A stretch of DNA of 41,250 nt from Sterolibacterium sp. (lineage in GTDB: Bacteria > Pseudomonadota > Gammaproteobacteria > Burkholderiales > Rhodocyclaceae): positions 1-41,250 of the forward strand of contig JAHRWT010000005.1 of NCBI GenBank assembly GCA_019105045.1, read 5' to 3'. The position numbers and the translations under genes are program-made. Position 1 is the stretch's first letter. Each line of letters starts with the position of its first letter. The notes under the pieces are model-generated. The model ran no database searches and had not been told where the DNA came from. It saw nothing but the letters and a program-made list of their open reading frames with translations. Below are positions 10,239 through 20,163 of the stretch, in pieces.

Positions 10239-11750
10239 ATGAAACCTACGCTGGTCATTGTTGGCCGCCCCAATGTCGGCAAATCGACGCTTTTCAATCG
10301 TCTGACACGGAGTCGGGACGCCCTGGTTGCCGATCAGCCCGGTCTGACGCGGGACCGGCACTATGGTCATGGGCGGTTGGGTGATCGCGAATATCTGGTG
10401 GTTGATACCGGCGGTTTCGAACCATCGGTCAAGACCGGCATTGTTCACGAAATGGCGCGTCAGGCCGAAGCGGCCATTGCCGAAGCCGACATGCTGCTGT
10501 TTGTGGTGGATGGCCGCAGCGGTTTGACAGCACAGGATCAGAGCATTGCCGAACGTCTGCGGCGCAGCGGTCGCCCCATGCTGCTGGTGGTGAACAAGGC
10601 CGAAGGCATGAACCGTCCCGTGGTTGCTGCCGAGTTTCACGAGCTGGGTTGCGGTACGCCGCTGGTGATTTCCGCGGCCCATGGTGATGGCGTCCGGGAA
10701 CTGGTTGAAGAAGCGCTGGTGAGTTTCCCTGAAGGCGTTTCTGATGTACAAACCCATGCCGGGCCTCGCGTTGCCATTGCCGGCCGGCCCAACGTCGGCA
10801 AGAGCACTTTCGTCAATTCTCTGCTGGGTGAAGAACGGGTGATTGCATTTGACATGCCCGGTACGACGCGCGATGCGATTGAAGTGCCGTTCACTCGCGA
10901 GGGGCGTGATTATGTCCTGATCGATACTGCAGGCCTGCGCCGGCGGGGCAAGGTTTTTGAAGCAATCGAGAAGTTTTCGGTCATCAAGACATTGCAGGCC
11001 ATCGAGCAGAGCAATGTCGTCGTGTTGCTGGTGGATGCCAGCCAGGATATTTCGGATCAGGATGCCCATATCGCGGGATTTACCCTGGAAGCCGGGCGGG
11101 CGTTGGTGGTTGTGGTGAATAAATGGGACGCGGTTGATCGCTATCGTCGCCTGCAGATCAAGCAGGACATCGAGCGCAAGCTGAACTTTCTCGGGTTTGC
11201 CAAGGTTCACTATATTTCGGCGCTGCATGGTGAAGGTGTTTCCGCGGTCATGACATCGGTGGACAAGGCCTGGCAGGCGGCCATGGCGAAGCTGACCACG
11301 CCTCGCCTGACGCGGGCGCTGGAGTCTGCGGTCAACAAGCAGGCGCCGCCACGTCATGGCCTGTTCCGGCCGAAGATGCGCTACGCCCATCAAGGAGGGC
11401 AGAATCCGCCGGTCATCGTGATCCATGGCAATGCACTTGAACATGTGCCGGATTCCTATCGACGCTACCTTGAACATCATTTCATGGTGGCCTTCAAATT
11501 GCAGGGGACGCCGCTGCGGGTGCAGTTCAAGAGCACGGACAATCCGTTTTCTGACAAACCGCCGGCAACGCGGGCCAAACCAGCCGCTGGCCGCAGTCGT
11601 AAATCAGGCGTGGCAGCGGGGGCTGCAACGGCTTCTGCGACAACGGCCAGAACGCAAAAAAAAGTGGCCGGCACCCACAGGTCGGCAGCGTCCGGAACGG
11701 GGAAAACCACCCGGCCAGCGCGCCGTCCGACAAAGCCGGCAACGAAGTAG
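10239..11750 (+). CDS. der: Ribosome biogenesis GTPase Der (EngA)
   Basis: Der is a double GTPase needed for 50S subunit assembly. Two G domains are visible: one with [12 protein letters not shown] at the N-terminus, DTGG and NKAE, and one with [12 protein letters not shown] near residue 184, [10 protein letters not shown] and NKWD. A KH-like C-terminal domain follows to about residue 440. The 503-residue protein is longer than E. coli Der (490). Its last ~60 residues form a basic Ala/Thr/Arg/Pro-rich tail that looks disordered. Its length and sequence vary between species, so no separate role is claimed. Confidence 0.97.
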   Translation: MKPTLVIVGRPNVGKSTLFNRLTRSRDALVADQPGLTRDRHYGHGRLGDREYLVVDTGGFEPSVKTGIVHEMARQAEAAIAEADMLLFVVDGRSGLTAQDQSIAERLRRSGRPMLLVVNKAEGMNRPVVAAEFHELGCGTPLVISAAHGDGVRELVEEALVSFPEGVSDVQTHAGPRVAIAGRPNVGKSTFVNSLLGEERVIAFDMPGTTRDAIEVPFTREGRDYVLIDTAGLRRRGKVFEAIEKFSVIKTLQAIEQSNVVVLLVDASQDISDQDAHIAGFTLEAGRALVVVVNKWDAVDRYRRLQIKQDIERKLNFLGFAKVHYISALHGEGVSAVMTSVDKAWQAAMAKLTTPRLTRALESAVNKQAPPRHGLFRPKMRYAHQGGQNPPVIVIHGNALEHVPDSYRRYLEHHFMVAFKLQGTPLRVQFKSTDNPFSDKPPATRAKPAAGRSRKSGVAAGAATASATTARTQKKVAGTHRSAASGTGKTTRPARRPTKPATK

Positions 11751-11807
11751 CCCGGGTGGCAAAAATACCGTAAATTAGCGAAATAATTCCTATAAGAAGG
11801 ACTCATC

Positions 11808-12041
11808 ATGAGTAACAAAGGACAAATGCTGCAGGATCCGTTTCTCAACACACTGCGCAAGGAACATGTTGCCGTTTCGATTTATCTGGTCAATGGCATC
11901 AAGCTGCAAGGGCAGATTGAGTCTTTTGATCAGTATGTCGTTTTGCTCAAGAATACGGTAACGCAAATGGTTTATAAGCACGCCATTTCAACCATCGTGC
12001 CGGGACGGCCGGTCACCATCAGCCAGGACGCCAGCGACTGA
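11808..12041 (+). CDS. hfq: RNA chaperone Hfq
   Basis: Hfq is the hexameric Sm-like protein that pairs small RNAs with mRNAs. The 77-residue protein has the canonical start [19 protein letters not shown]. The Sm1 segment ([19 protein letters not shown]) and the Sm2 YKHAIST motif follow. The C-terminal tail is short, as is usual in betaproteobacteria. An AAGGAC Shine-Dalgarno lies seven bases before the ATG. The order der-hfq-hflX-hflK-hflC matches the classic hfq operon. Confidence 0.99.
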   Translation: MSNKGQMLQDPFLNTLRKEHVAVSIYLVNGIKLQGQIESFDQYVVLLKNTVTQMVYKHAISTIVPGRPVTISQDASD

Positions 12042-12096
12042 TGCACCATGCCTCTTGTGGAATACAGGTGCGCGGCGCGGGATTTTCTGGATGCGC

Positions 12097-12114
12097 GATG
12101 CGTACGATGCGTAC
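12097..12114 (+). repeat. Tandem 9-mer in the hfq-hflX gap
   Basis: The nonamer GATGCGTAC occurs twice head to tail. It contains the palindrome GTAC and sits in a 157-base gap that otherwise shows no gene or terminator. Confidence 0.6.
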
Positions 12115-12198
12115 GAGGCGTGTCGGCTATGCTGACATCCCTTGGGGCGGTGGCACTGGGCCGTTCGGATTGTTCTCATCATTGACGCACGCCAGCTG

Positions 12199-13362
12199 AT
12201 GTCAGACAGGCTCGTGCAGGACAACCGCATGATCAAGGCGGTTTTGGTTCAGCTCGATTTTGGCGCAGGCAGCCATGATGAACAGCTTGCGGAATTTGGC
12301 TTGCTGGTGGGCAGTGCCGGCGCGCAAGCGCGGGCGGTGATCTGCGGCAAGCGCCAGGCACCGGATGCGGCCACTTTCGTTGGCAAGGGCAAGGCAGAAG
12401 AAATCGCCTCGGCAGTGCGCCTTCACGAAGCCGATATCGTGATTTTCAATCACGAACTGAGCGCCGGCCAGCAGCGCAACTTGGAAAAAATTGTTGCCTG
12501 CCGGGTGGTTGATCGCAACGCATTGATCCTTGATATTTTCGCCCTGCGAGCCAAAAGTCATGAAGGCAAACTGCAGGTCGAACTGGCCCAGCTGCAGCAT
12601 CTGGCCACCCGTCTGGTGCGCGGCTGGACTCACTTGGAACGCCAGAAAGGCGGCATCGGTCTGCGTGGCCCCGGCGAAACTCAACTGGAAACCGACCGGC
12701 GATTACTGGGCAAACGGGTTGCCCTGCTCAAGGATCGTTTGAAACTGCTTGAGCGCCAGCGCGCCGTGCGTCGCCGTGCGCGCAGTCGGCGTGATGTGCT
12801 GAGTGTTTCGCTGGTCGGCTATACCAATGCCGGCAAATCCACCTTGTTCAATACCTTGACCAAGGCAGGGGCTTATGCGGCCGACCAGCTTTTTGCCACG
12901 CTGGATACCACGACCCGCCGGCTGTTTCTGCCGGAAGTCGGGCAGATCGTGATTTCCGATACGGTGGGTTTCATCCGCGATCTGCCTCATGCGCTGGTGG
13001 CTGCTTTCCATGCCACTCTGGAAGAAACGGCAAATTCGGATTTGCTGCTGCATGTCGTGGATTCCGCCAGCCCCGACCGTGACCAGCAGATCGCCGCGGT
13101 CAACCAGGTATTGCGCGAAATTGGTGCAGCAGAGGTGCCGCAGATCGTCGTCTGGAACAAGATCGATGCAACCCACGCCGAAGCGGGCGTCGATCGGGAT
13201 GAATGTGCTAGAATTTCGCGCGTTCGTTTGAGTGCGCGCAGCGGCGAAGGGCTTGATCTGTTGCGTGCGGCATTGGCGGAATTTGCTCTTGAGCATCGTG
13301 ATCAAGCCATGGGGCAGACCGATCCGGAACAAGGCGTGATATCCCCGCCAGCAGCATCCTGA
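12199..13362 (+). CDS. hflX: GTPase HflX
   Basis: HflX is a ribosome-associated GTPase that splits stalled or heat-damaged 70S ribosomes. The 387-residue protein has the N-terminal HflX domain with TFVGKGKAEEIA and FNHELSAGQQRNLE, the glycine-rich GGIGLRGPGETQLETDRR, then the G domain with GYTNAGKSTLFN, DTVGFI and NKID. The frame is open from 12142. ATG 12199 gives an N-terminus of the usual length, and ATG 12229 is an alternative. The C-terminus beyond the G domain is short. Confidence 0.95.
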   Translation: MSDRLVQDNRMIKAVLVQLDFGAGSHDEQLAEFGLLVGSAGAQARAVICGKRQAPDAATFVGKGKAEEIASAVRLHEADIVIFNHELSAGQQRNLEKIVACRVVDRNALILDIFALRAKSHEGKLQVELAQLQHLATRLVRGWTHLERQKGGIGLRGPGETQLETDRRLLGKRVALLKDRLKLLERQRAVRRRARSRRDVLSVSLVGYTNAGKSTLFNTLTKAGAYAADQLFATLDTTTRRLFLPEVGQIVISDTVGFIRDLPHALVAAFHATLEETANSDLLLHVVDSASPDRDQQIAAVNQVLREIGAAEVPQIVVWNKIDATHAEAGVDRDECARISRVRLSARSGEGLDLLRAALAEFALEHRDQAMGQTDPEQGVISPPAAS

Positions 13363-13473
13363 TGATGCTCCTTGAGCAGCGTTCATTGCAGAGTCCAGTC
13401 ATTCGGCAAATGCCGCATTTTTATTTTTCCTTTTACCTGACAACGGGTTATCCAATTGATTGCAGCAATTTTC

Positions 13474-14715
13474 ATGTCCATGAATGATCATGGCTGGGGC
13501 AACCGGCCGGATCCCGGTGGCAACAGGGGCGGGCCGGGTGACGGGCCGCCGGATCTCGAAGAACTCTGGCGCGATTTCAATCGTCGCCTTTCTGCCATGT
13601 TTGGCAAAAAGGGCGGTGGTTTCGGTGGTCAGGATAGCCGGCCACCCCTCAACACGCGACAAATGGGTGGTGGCATCGCCATGATGCTGGTGCTGGTGCT
13701 GGTGATGTGGCTGGCCAGCGGCATCTATATCGTTGATGAAGGGCAGCGTGGCGTCGTGTTGCGTTTTGGCAGCTTCGATCGCATCACCACTTCGGGGCCG
13801 AACATGCGTCTGCCGTGGCCGATCGAGACGCATGAAATCGTTGAGCTGTCGCGGGTGCGCACGATAGAAGTGGGTTATCGCGGCAACAACAGCGTACCCA
13901 AGGAGGCACTGATGCTGACCGATGACGAAAACATCGTCATGGTGCAGTTTGCTGTGCAGTACCGCCTCAAGGATCCGCAGAACTTTCTTTTCAAGAACCG
14001 CTATCCGGATGAGGCCGTGATGGGGGCAGCCGAAACGGCGATTCGCGAAATCGTTGGCAAGAGCCAGATGGACTTCGTGCTTTATGAAGGCCGCGAACAG
14101 ATTGCAGCCAATACCAGCAAGCTGATTCAGGACATCCTCGATCGTTATGAAACCGGCGTGTTGGTCACTGCCGTGACCCTGCAAAGCACCCAGCCGCCTG
14201 AGCAAGTGCAGGCCGCGTTTGATGATGCAGTCAAGGCCGGACAGGATCGCGAGCGGCAGAAGAACGAAGGCCAGGCTTATGCCAACGATGTCATTCCACG
14301 TGCCCGTGGTACGGCATCTCGGCTGTTGCAGGAAGCTGAAGGTTACAAGCAGAGCGTGATCGCCAATGCCGAAGGTGAGGCCAGTTGCTTCAAACAGATC
14401 CTCACCGAATACAGCAAGGCGTCGGAAGTGACGCGTAATCGCATGTATCTGGAAACCATGCAGCAGGTGATGGCCAGCACCAGCAAGGTGATGGTGGATT
14501 CACGCAGCAACAACAATCTGCTGTATCTGCCGCTCGACAAGCTGATGCAGACAGCCGGTGCTGCTGTTGCAGCGGGTGCTGCGGCGCATGAAACGGCCAC
14601 TGCACCGCTTCAGGGAACGGCTTCTCCGGGAGAGTTGTCCGCGCAATCCGGGCAGGATGGTGGTCTGTCGCGCCTGCGGGACAGCTTGCGCTCGCGTGAG
14701 CGGGGAGAACGATGA
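13474..14715 (+). CDS. hflK: HflK, SPFH-domain subunit of the FtsH modulator complex
   Basis: HflK and HflC form a membrane cage that encloses and restrains the FtsH protease. The N-terminus is Gly/Asn/Asp-rich (NDHGWGNRPDPGG). A transmembrane helix follows near residues 65-90 (GGIAMMLVLVLVMWLASGIY), then the SPFH domain starting VDEGQRGVVLRFG and a coiled region rich in Ala, Glu and Gln. ATG at 13474 or 13480 is the likely start; the upstream TTG at 13456 lacks support. The gap before it holds a small hairpin (CGGC-AAAT-GCCG) followed by a T-rich run, which could be a weak terminator. The stop overlaps hflC. Confidence 0.96.
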   Translation: MSMNDHGWGNRPDPGGNRGGPGDGPPDLEELWRDFNRRLSAMFGKKGGGFGGQDSRPPLNTRQMGGGIAMMLVLVLVMWLASGIYIVDEGQRGVVLRFGSFDRITTSGPNMRLPWPIETHEIVELSRVRTIEVGYRGNNSVPKEALMLTDDENIVMVQFAVQYRLKDPQNFLFKNRYPDEAVMGAAETAIREIVGKSQMDFVLYEGREQIAANTSKLIQDILDRYETGVLVTAVTLQSTQPPEQVQAAFDDAVKAGQDRERQKNEGQAYANDVIPRARGTASRLLQEAEGYKQSVIANAEGEASCFKQILTEYSKASEVTRNRMYLETMQQVMASTSKVMVDSRSNNNLLYLPLDKLMQTAGAAVAAGAAAHETATAPLQGTASPGELSAQSGQDGGLSRLRDSLRSRERGER

Positions 14716-15593
14716 TGTTGCGTAATCTACAGACTGTTGCGGTTGCCCTGTTTGTTTCTCTGGTCACCTTGTCGATGTGCGTGTTTACTGTCGATCAGCG
14801 TTACTACGCCATTGTCTTTCAGCTGGGTGAAGTCGTCGAAGTCATCGAGCAGCCGGGGCTGCACTGGAAATGGCCACTGATCCAGAATGTCCGCAGCTTC
14901 GACAAGCGTATCCTGACCATGGAAACTCCTGAGCCGGAGCGTTATCTGACGGCAGAGAAAAAGCCGGTTCAGGTCGATTCCTTCGTCAAGTGGCGAATCG
15001 GTGATGTCAAGCAGTACTACATCAGTGTGGGGGGCGACGAATTCGTGGCCAAGACCCGTCTGGCGCAGACGGTCAATGCCGGCTTGCGCGAGGCTTTTGG
15101 CCGGCGCTCTGTACATGATGTGGTGTCCGGCGAGCGCGACATGATCATGGCTGAAGTGCAGCGCAAGGCAGATGCTGAAGCGCGTTCGCTGGGTGTGGAA
15201 ATCATCGATGTGCGTCTGAAGCGCGTTGATTTCACGCCGGAGGTTTCTGATTCCGTCTATCGACGCATGGAAACCGAGCGCAAGCGGGTGGCCAATGAGT
15301 TGCGTTCACAAGGCGCGGCCGAAGCCGAGAAAATCAAGGCCGATGCTGACCGGCAGCGTGAAATCATCGTTGCCGAAGCCTATCGCGATGCGCAGAAGCT
15401 CAAAGGTGAGGGCGATGCCCAGGCAACGGCGATTTATGCCGAATCTTTCGGGCGGAATCCGGAGTTCTATCGCTTCTATCGCAGTCTGGAAGCCTATCGC
15501 CAGAGTTTCAGGAACAAGAACGATCTGCTGGTGATCGATCCAAGCTCGGATTTCTTCAAATACCTGAAGAGCAGCGGCAGCAACAAGAACTGA
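14712..15593 (+). CDS. hflC: HflC, SPFH-domain partner of HflK
   Basis: The 293-residue protein has an N-terminal transmembrane anchor (about residues 5-25). The SPFH domain follows with FTVDQRYYAIVFQLGE, and then RVDFTPEVSDSVYRRMETER and a charged coiled-coil stretch typical of HflC. It starts within the last codons of hflK (ATGATG overlap), as expected for two subunits of one complex. Confidence 0.97.
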   Translation: MMLRNLQTVAVALFVSLVTLSMCVFTVDQRYYAIVFQLGEVVEVIEQPGLHWKWPLIQNVRSFDKRILTMETPEPERYLTAEKKPVQVDSFVKWRIGDVKQYYISVGGDEFVAKTRLAQTVNAGLREAFGRRSVHDVVSGERDMIMAEVQRKADAEARSLGVEIIDVRLKRVDFTPEVSDSVYRRMETERKRVANELRSQGAAEAEKIKADADRQREIIVAEAYRDAQKLKGEGDAQATAIYAESFGRNPEFYRFYRSLEAYRQSFRNKNDLLVIDPSSDFFKYLKSSGSNKN

Positions 15594-15601
15594 GCGTCAT
15601 T

Positions 15602-15790
15602 GTGACAGGATCGACTCTTTTGCTGGCGCTTGCGCTGATGCTGGTCATTGAAGGACTGCTGCCGTTTCTCGCTCCCAAAATCTGGCGGGAGGGCTTTCGC
15701 CGTGTGACTGAACTGGCCGATGGCCAGATTCGCTTTCTCGGTCTGGGTTCCATGCTGGTAGGCCTGGTCATGCTGGCCTTGTTCAAATAG
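15602..15790 (+). CDS. DUF2065-family small inner-membrane protein
   Basis: A 62-residue protein with two hydrophobic helices ([18 protein letters not shown] and [17 protein letters not shown]) around the short charged loop [13 protein letters not shown]. This is the DUF2065 (YjeT-like) pattern. Its place between hflC and hisZ/purA is typical for the family. The start is GTG at 15602. The gene lies 8 bases after hflC and 8 before hisZ, so it is in the same operon. Its function is unknown. Confidence 0.85.
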   Translation: MTGSTLLLALALMLVIEGLLPFLAPKIWREGFRRVTELADGQIRFLGLGSMLVGLVMLALFK

Positions 15791-15798
15791 GTTGTTAC

Positions 15799-16965
15799 AT
15801 GCGCCGCTGGCTCCTTCCTGAAGCGATCGAAGATACACTGCCTGCTGAAGCTTGGCAGGTCGAAACCCTGCGTCGCAATCTGCTTGATGAGTTTCGTCGT
15901 CATGGTTATGAATATGTCATCCCGCCCCTGCTGGAGTATGTTGAATCCCTGTTGACCGGCAGCGGGCGCGATCTCGATCTGCGCACTTTCAAACTGGTCG
16001 ATCAGCTTTCGGGACGCACCATGGGTGTGCGCGCCGACATTGCGCCACAGGTTGCGCGTATCGATGCGCATCAGCTGAATCGCAAGGGAGTGACCCGCCT
16101 CTGTTATTGCGGCAGCGTACTGCATACCTTGCCGGCGAGTCTCACGGCTACGCGCCAGCCGCTGCAGATCGGTGCCGAACTATATGGCCATGCCGGTGGC
16201 GAGGCCGATGCCGAAATCCTGCGTTTGTTGGCGCGCGCCCTGCAACTGACGGGAATCACTGCGTCACGGATCGATCTTGGCCATATCGGTGTTTTCCGCG
16301 CGCTGGTTGCTGCAGCCGGGATTGCCGGCGAACGTCTGGATGAACTGTTTGCGACACTGCAAACCAAGGATCTGCCTGGTCTGCGCGAGTTGCTGGTGGA
16401 TGTTGCCGAGCCATTTCGCGCGGCTCTGCTGGCCTTGCCCGAGCTTTATGGTGATGCGGCCGTGCTTGAACTTGCCGCTGCCCGACTGCCCGCATTGCCG
16501 GAGATCACCACGGCGTTGAATGAACTGCGCGCGCTGGCGGCGGCCCTGGGTGATCTGCCGGTCAGTTTCGATCTGGGCGATTTGCGCGGTCTGCACTATC
16601 ACAGCGGCATTGTGTTTGCTGCATATTGTGCAGGCTATCCTGGTGCGATTGCACTGGGCGGACGCTATGACAAGGTTGGCAAGGCTTTTGGGCGTGATCG
16701 TGCCGCCACTGGCTTCAGTCTTGATCTACGGGAACTTGTGCAACTGGTGTCGGCTGCGCCGCTGCGACAGGCCATCGTGGCACCATCGGTGGCGACAGAC
16801 AGCGCAACGGCAGCTTTGCAACAGACCGTGGCCGGCTTGCGCGCCCGTGGTGAAGTCGTCATCAATGCGTTACCCGGCGAAACACTTGCGGACTGGCGTG
16901 AAGCCGGTTGCAATCGCCAATTGGTCTTCTGTGATGGCCTCTGGCAGATCAGTGAATTGAAGTGA
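15799..16965 (+). CDS. hisZ: ATP phosphoribosyltransferase regulatory subunit HisZ
   Basis: HisZ is a HisRS paralogue with no tRNA ligase activity that partners the short form of HisG in the first step of histidine synthesis. The 388-residue protein begins [17 protein letters not shown]. It has the synthetase-like [15 protein letters not shown], and [24 protein letters not shown] near the C-terminus. It lacks the anticodon-binding domain. The position before purA is common in betaproteobacteria. It implies that a short HisG is encoded elsewhere in the genome. Confidence 0.95.
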   Translation: MRRWLLPEAIEDTLPAEAWQVETLRRNLLDEFRRHGYEYVIPPLLEYVESLLTGSGRDLDLRTFKLVDQLSGRTMGVRADIAPQVARIDAHQLNRKGVTRLCYCGSVLHTLPASLTATRQPLQIGAELYGHAGGEADAEILRLLARALQLTGITASRIDLGHIGVFRALVAAAGIAGERLDELFATLQTKDLPGLRELLVDVAEPFRAALLALPELYGDAAVLELAAARLPALPEITTALNELRALAAALGDLPVSFDLGDLRGLHYHSGIVFAAYCAGYPGAIALGGRYDKVGKAFGRDRAATGFSLDLRELVQLVSAAPLRQAIVAPSVATDSATAALQQTVAGLRARGEVVINALPGETLADWREAGCNRQLVFCDGLWQISELK

Positions 16966-16993
16966 ACCAGGCCGGTTTGGCCGACAGGATTAA

Positions 16994-18322
<1,329 letters not shown>

Positions 18323-18335
18323 AGGCATCGGTAGC

Positions 18336-18367
18336 GCATTCACGCATTCACACATTCACACGTTCAC
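18336..18367 (+). repeat. Four tandem 8-mers between convergent genes
   Basis: The octamer (G/A)CATTCAC is repeated four times head to tail: GCATTCAC twice, ACATTCAC and ACGTTCAC. It fills much of the 75-base gap between the ends of purA and the minus-strand ThDP gene. No hairpin terminator is obvious in the gap. Confidence 0.8.
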
Positions 18368-18397
18368 GATTCGTGCATTAGCGCATTGCTGTCCCGG

Positions 18398-20161
18398 TCA
18401 GTTGCGGCGGCCAGCGCGCCGTTTCAGTGCGCGCATGACCATGCGCGCGCGTTGGCCCAAGGGCAGTCGGGCAAAGTTGGTTTTCAGGATGCCGATGGTA
18501 AAGGCCGTGCGCTTTGAATAGTCGATGGCAACATCGACGATCACGGGCCGGCCCGTGGCAGCCAGTTCGTTCGCCCGGGCAATGGCAGAGACGGTCTGCG
18601 CATCATTGGTCAGCGACACATAGGCCGCACCGGTAGCCTGGGCCACTGCAGACAGATCAACCGGCGGCAGTTGCGTGCAGGGCTTGCGGTTGTAGGGCAG
18701 ATCCTGGGCCTGGCTGATCTGCGCCAGCGCGCCATCACGAAAAACATAAATGATCAGTGGCATCCTGCGGGCACTGGCATGGGCCAGTTCCATGCAGCTC
18801 ATCAGGAAGGCGCCATCGCCGACGATGGCGAACACTTCTCGGTGCGGATTGGCCAGTCGGGCGCCCATGGCCGCCGGTATGGCATAGCCCATGGCGTTGA
18901 AATCGGTGGGAACCAGCAATTGTCCGCCACGCTGGATGGGAAACAGTTCGGCAGTCAGGTACGTGTGATTGCCATCATCGACAACAGTAATGGCATCGTT
19001 CTTTGACTGCTGGCGCAATGCGGCAAAAAATCGCGCTGGATTGACGCGCCCCTTGCTGTCGTGCGCCAGCCAGCTCTGCTGATAAGCCTGTTTGTCGCGG
19101 GCAATGGCCAGGGCGACAGAACCGTTGGTCGGGTTGCCGGCAGCAGACCGGACAGTGCTGGGTGCCTGTGCGTGTAGTGTGTCCAGCAGCGCCTGCAAGG
19201 CCTGGCTGGCATCGGCGGTGATTTTGACCTGCGCCGGATAATTGGCATCGAATACCTGCGGGTTGATGTCGATGTGTATCAACTGTCGGGGAACCTTGAT
19301 GCCGTAGCTACCGGTTGCCACTTCGGCAAAGCGCACGCCGACAGCCAGCAGACAGTCGCATTGCTGAAAGGCGTTGCGGGCGGCCGGTACGGCTGCCGCG
19401 CCGAAGCCGAAACCGGCGTGCAAGGGATGATCGGCAGGAAAAGACGCCAGACCTTGCAAGGTGGTGGCAACCGGCATCTGCAGCCGTTCGGCCAGCTGTA
19501 TGCTGCAGTCGATTGCCTGTCGCGCGCCCCAGCCCACATACAGCGCGGGCTTTTTGGCTGCCTGCAGCAGTCTGGCGGCTTGCTCGATGGCTGTTTGATC
19601 TGGCGTTGGCGCCAGCGGCGGCGCTGGTCGCTCGGGAAGTGTGCCGACTTCGCCGGCCAGCAGTTGCAGATTGACGGGCAGTTCGACCAGCACCGGGCCA
19701 GGCTCGCCGCTGGTGGCGATCTGATGTGCCTTGAACAGCGTCGGCACGATGTCTTCGTGACGCAGCACACGAAATGCGGCCTTGGTCAATTCGGCGGCCA
19801 GCGCCAGTTGGTCGATGTCGTGCAGCTGGTAGCGCTTGTCCAGATCGGTGCGGATGCCGCCTGTCAGAATCAGCATTGGAATTCCGGCCAGTCGTGCTTC
19901 GCCGATGCCGCTGGCGGCATGGGTCAGGCCGGCGGCGGGTACCAGCAGAAGGACGCCGATCGTTTCGTTGGAGGTGCGGCTGACCGCATCAGCCATGAAG
20001 GCGGCACAACCTTCGTGCGTCACCAGCAGCGGCGTGATGTGTGCAGACTGATCCAGGGCATCATACAGCTCGGTGGTGTGTACGCCGGGAATGCCGAAAG
20101 TCCAGCGTATGCCCAATTGTTCGAGGGCATGGGTGAGCAGCTCTGCACCGGTTTTTTTCAT
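18398..20161 (-). CDS. ThDP-dependent enzyme of the acetolactate synthase-like superfamily, substrate unknown
   Basis: The 587-residue protein has the three-domain layout of ThDP decarboxylases and carboligases. The N-terminal PYR domain has the cofactor-activating Glu50 in LLVTHEGCAAFMADA. A central domain lies at about 190-340. The C-terminal PP domain has the metal/diphosphate motif starting IVGDGAFLMSCMELAHAS near residue 447. At the end of that motif, where most members have Asn (NN), this protein has Arg-Asp (VFRDGALAQISQAQ). Asp could still bind the metal, and from memory related uncharacterised proteins share it. The start ATG at 20161 is two bases from the stop of the flavoprotein gene, so the pair is coupled. 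It has no AHAS small-subunit partner here and no biosynthetic neighbours, so it is probably not a true acetolactate synthase. Confidence 0.85.
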   Translation of the reverse strand: MKKTGAELLTHALEQLGIRWTFGIPGVHTTELYDALDQSAHITPLLVTHEGCAAFMADAVSRTSNETIGVLLLVPAAGLTHAASGIGEARLAGIPMLILTGGIRTDLDKRYQLHDIDQLALAAELTKAAFRVLRHEDIVPTLFKAHQIATSGEPGPVLVELPVNLQLLAGEVGTLPERPAPPLAPTPDQTAIEQAARLLQAAKKPALYVGWGARQAIDCSIQLAERLQMPVATTLQGLASFPADHPLHAGFGFGAAAVPAARNAFQQCDCLLAVGVRFAEVATGSYGIKVPRQLIHIDINPQVFDANYPAQVKITADASQALQALLDTLHAQAPSTVRSAAGNPTNGSVALAIARDKQAYQQSWLAHDSKGRVNPARFFAALRQQSKNDAITVVDDGNHTYLTAELFPIQRGGQLLVPTDFNAMGYAIPAAMGARLANPHREVFAIVGDGAFLMSCMELAHASARRMPLIIYVFRDGALAQISQAQDLPYNRKPCTQLPPVDLSAVAQATGAAYVSLTNDAQTVSAIARANELAATGRPVIVDVAIDYSKRTAFTIGILKTNFARLPLGQRARMVMRALKRRAGRRN

Positions 20162-20163
20162 TG

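Noticed and set aside
10116-11480. Minus-strand open frame of 454 codons
   Set aside because: It is antisense to bamB and der, with no motif, no ribosome binding site and shadow-type composition.
18336-18367. Tandem repeats as a CRISPR array
   Set aside because: Units are 8 bp with no spacers, and no cas genes are present in the window.
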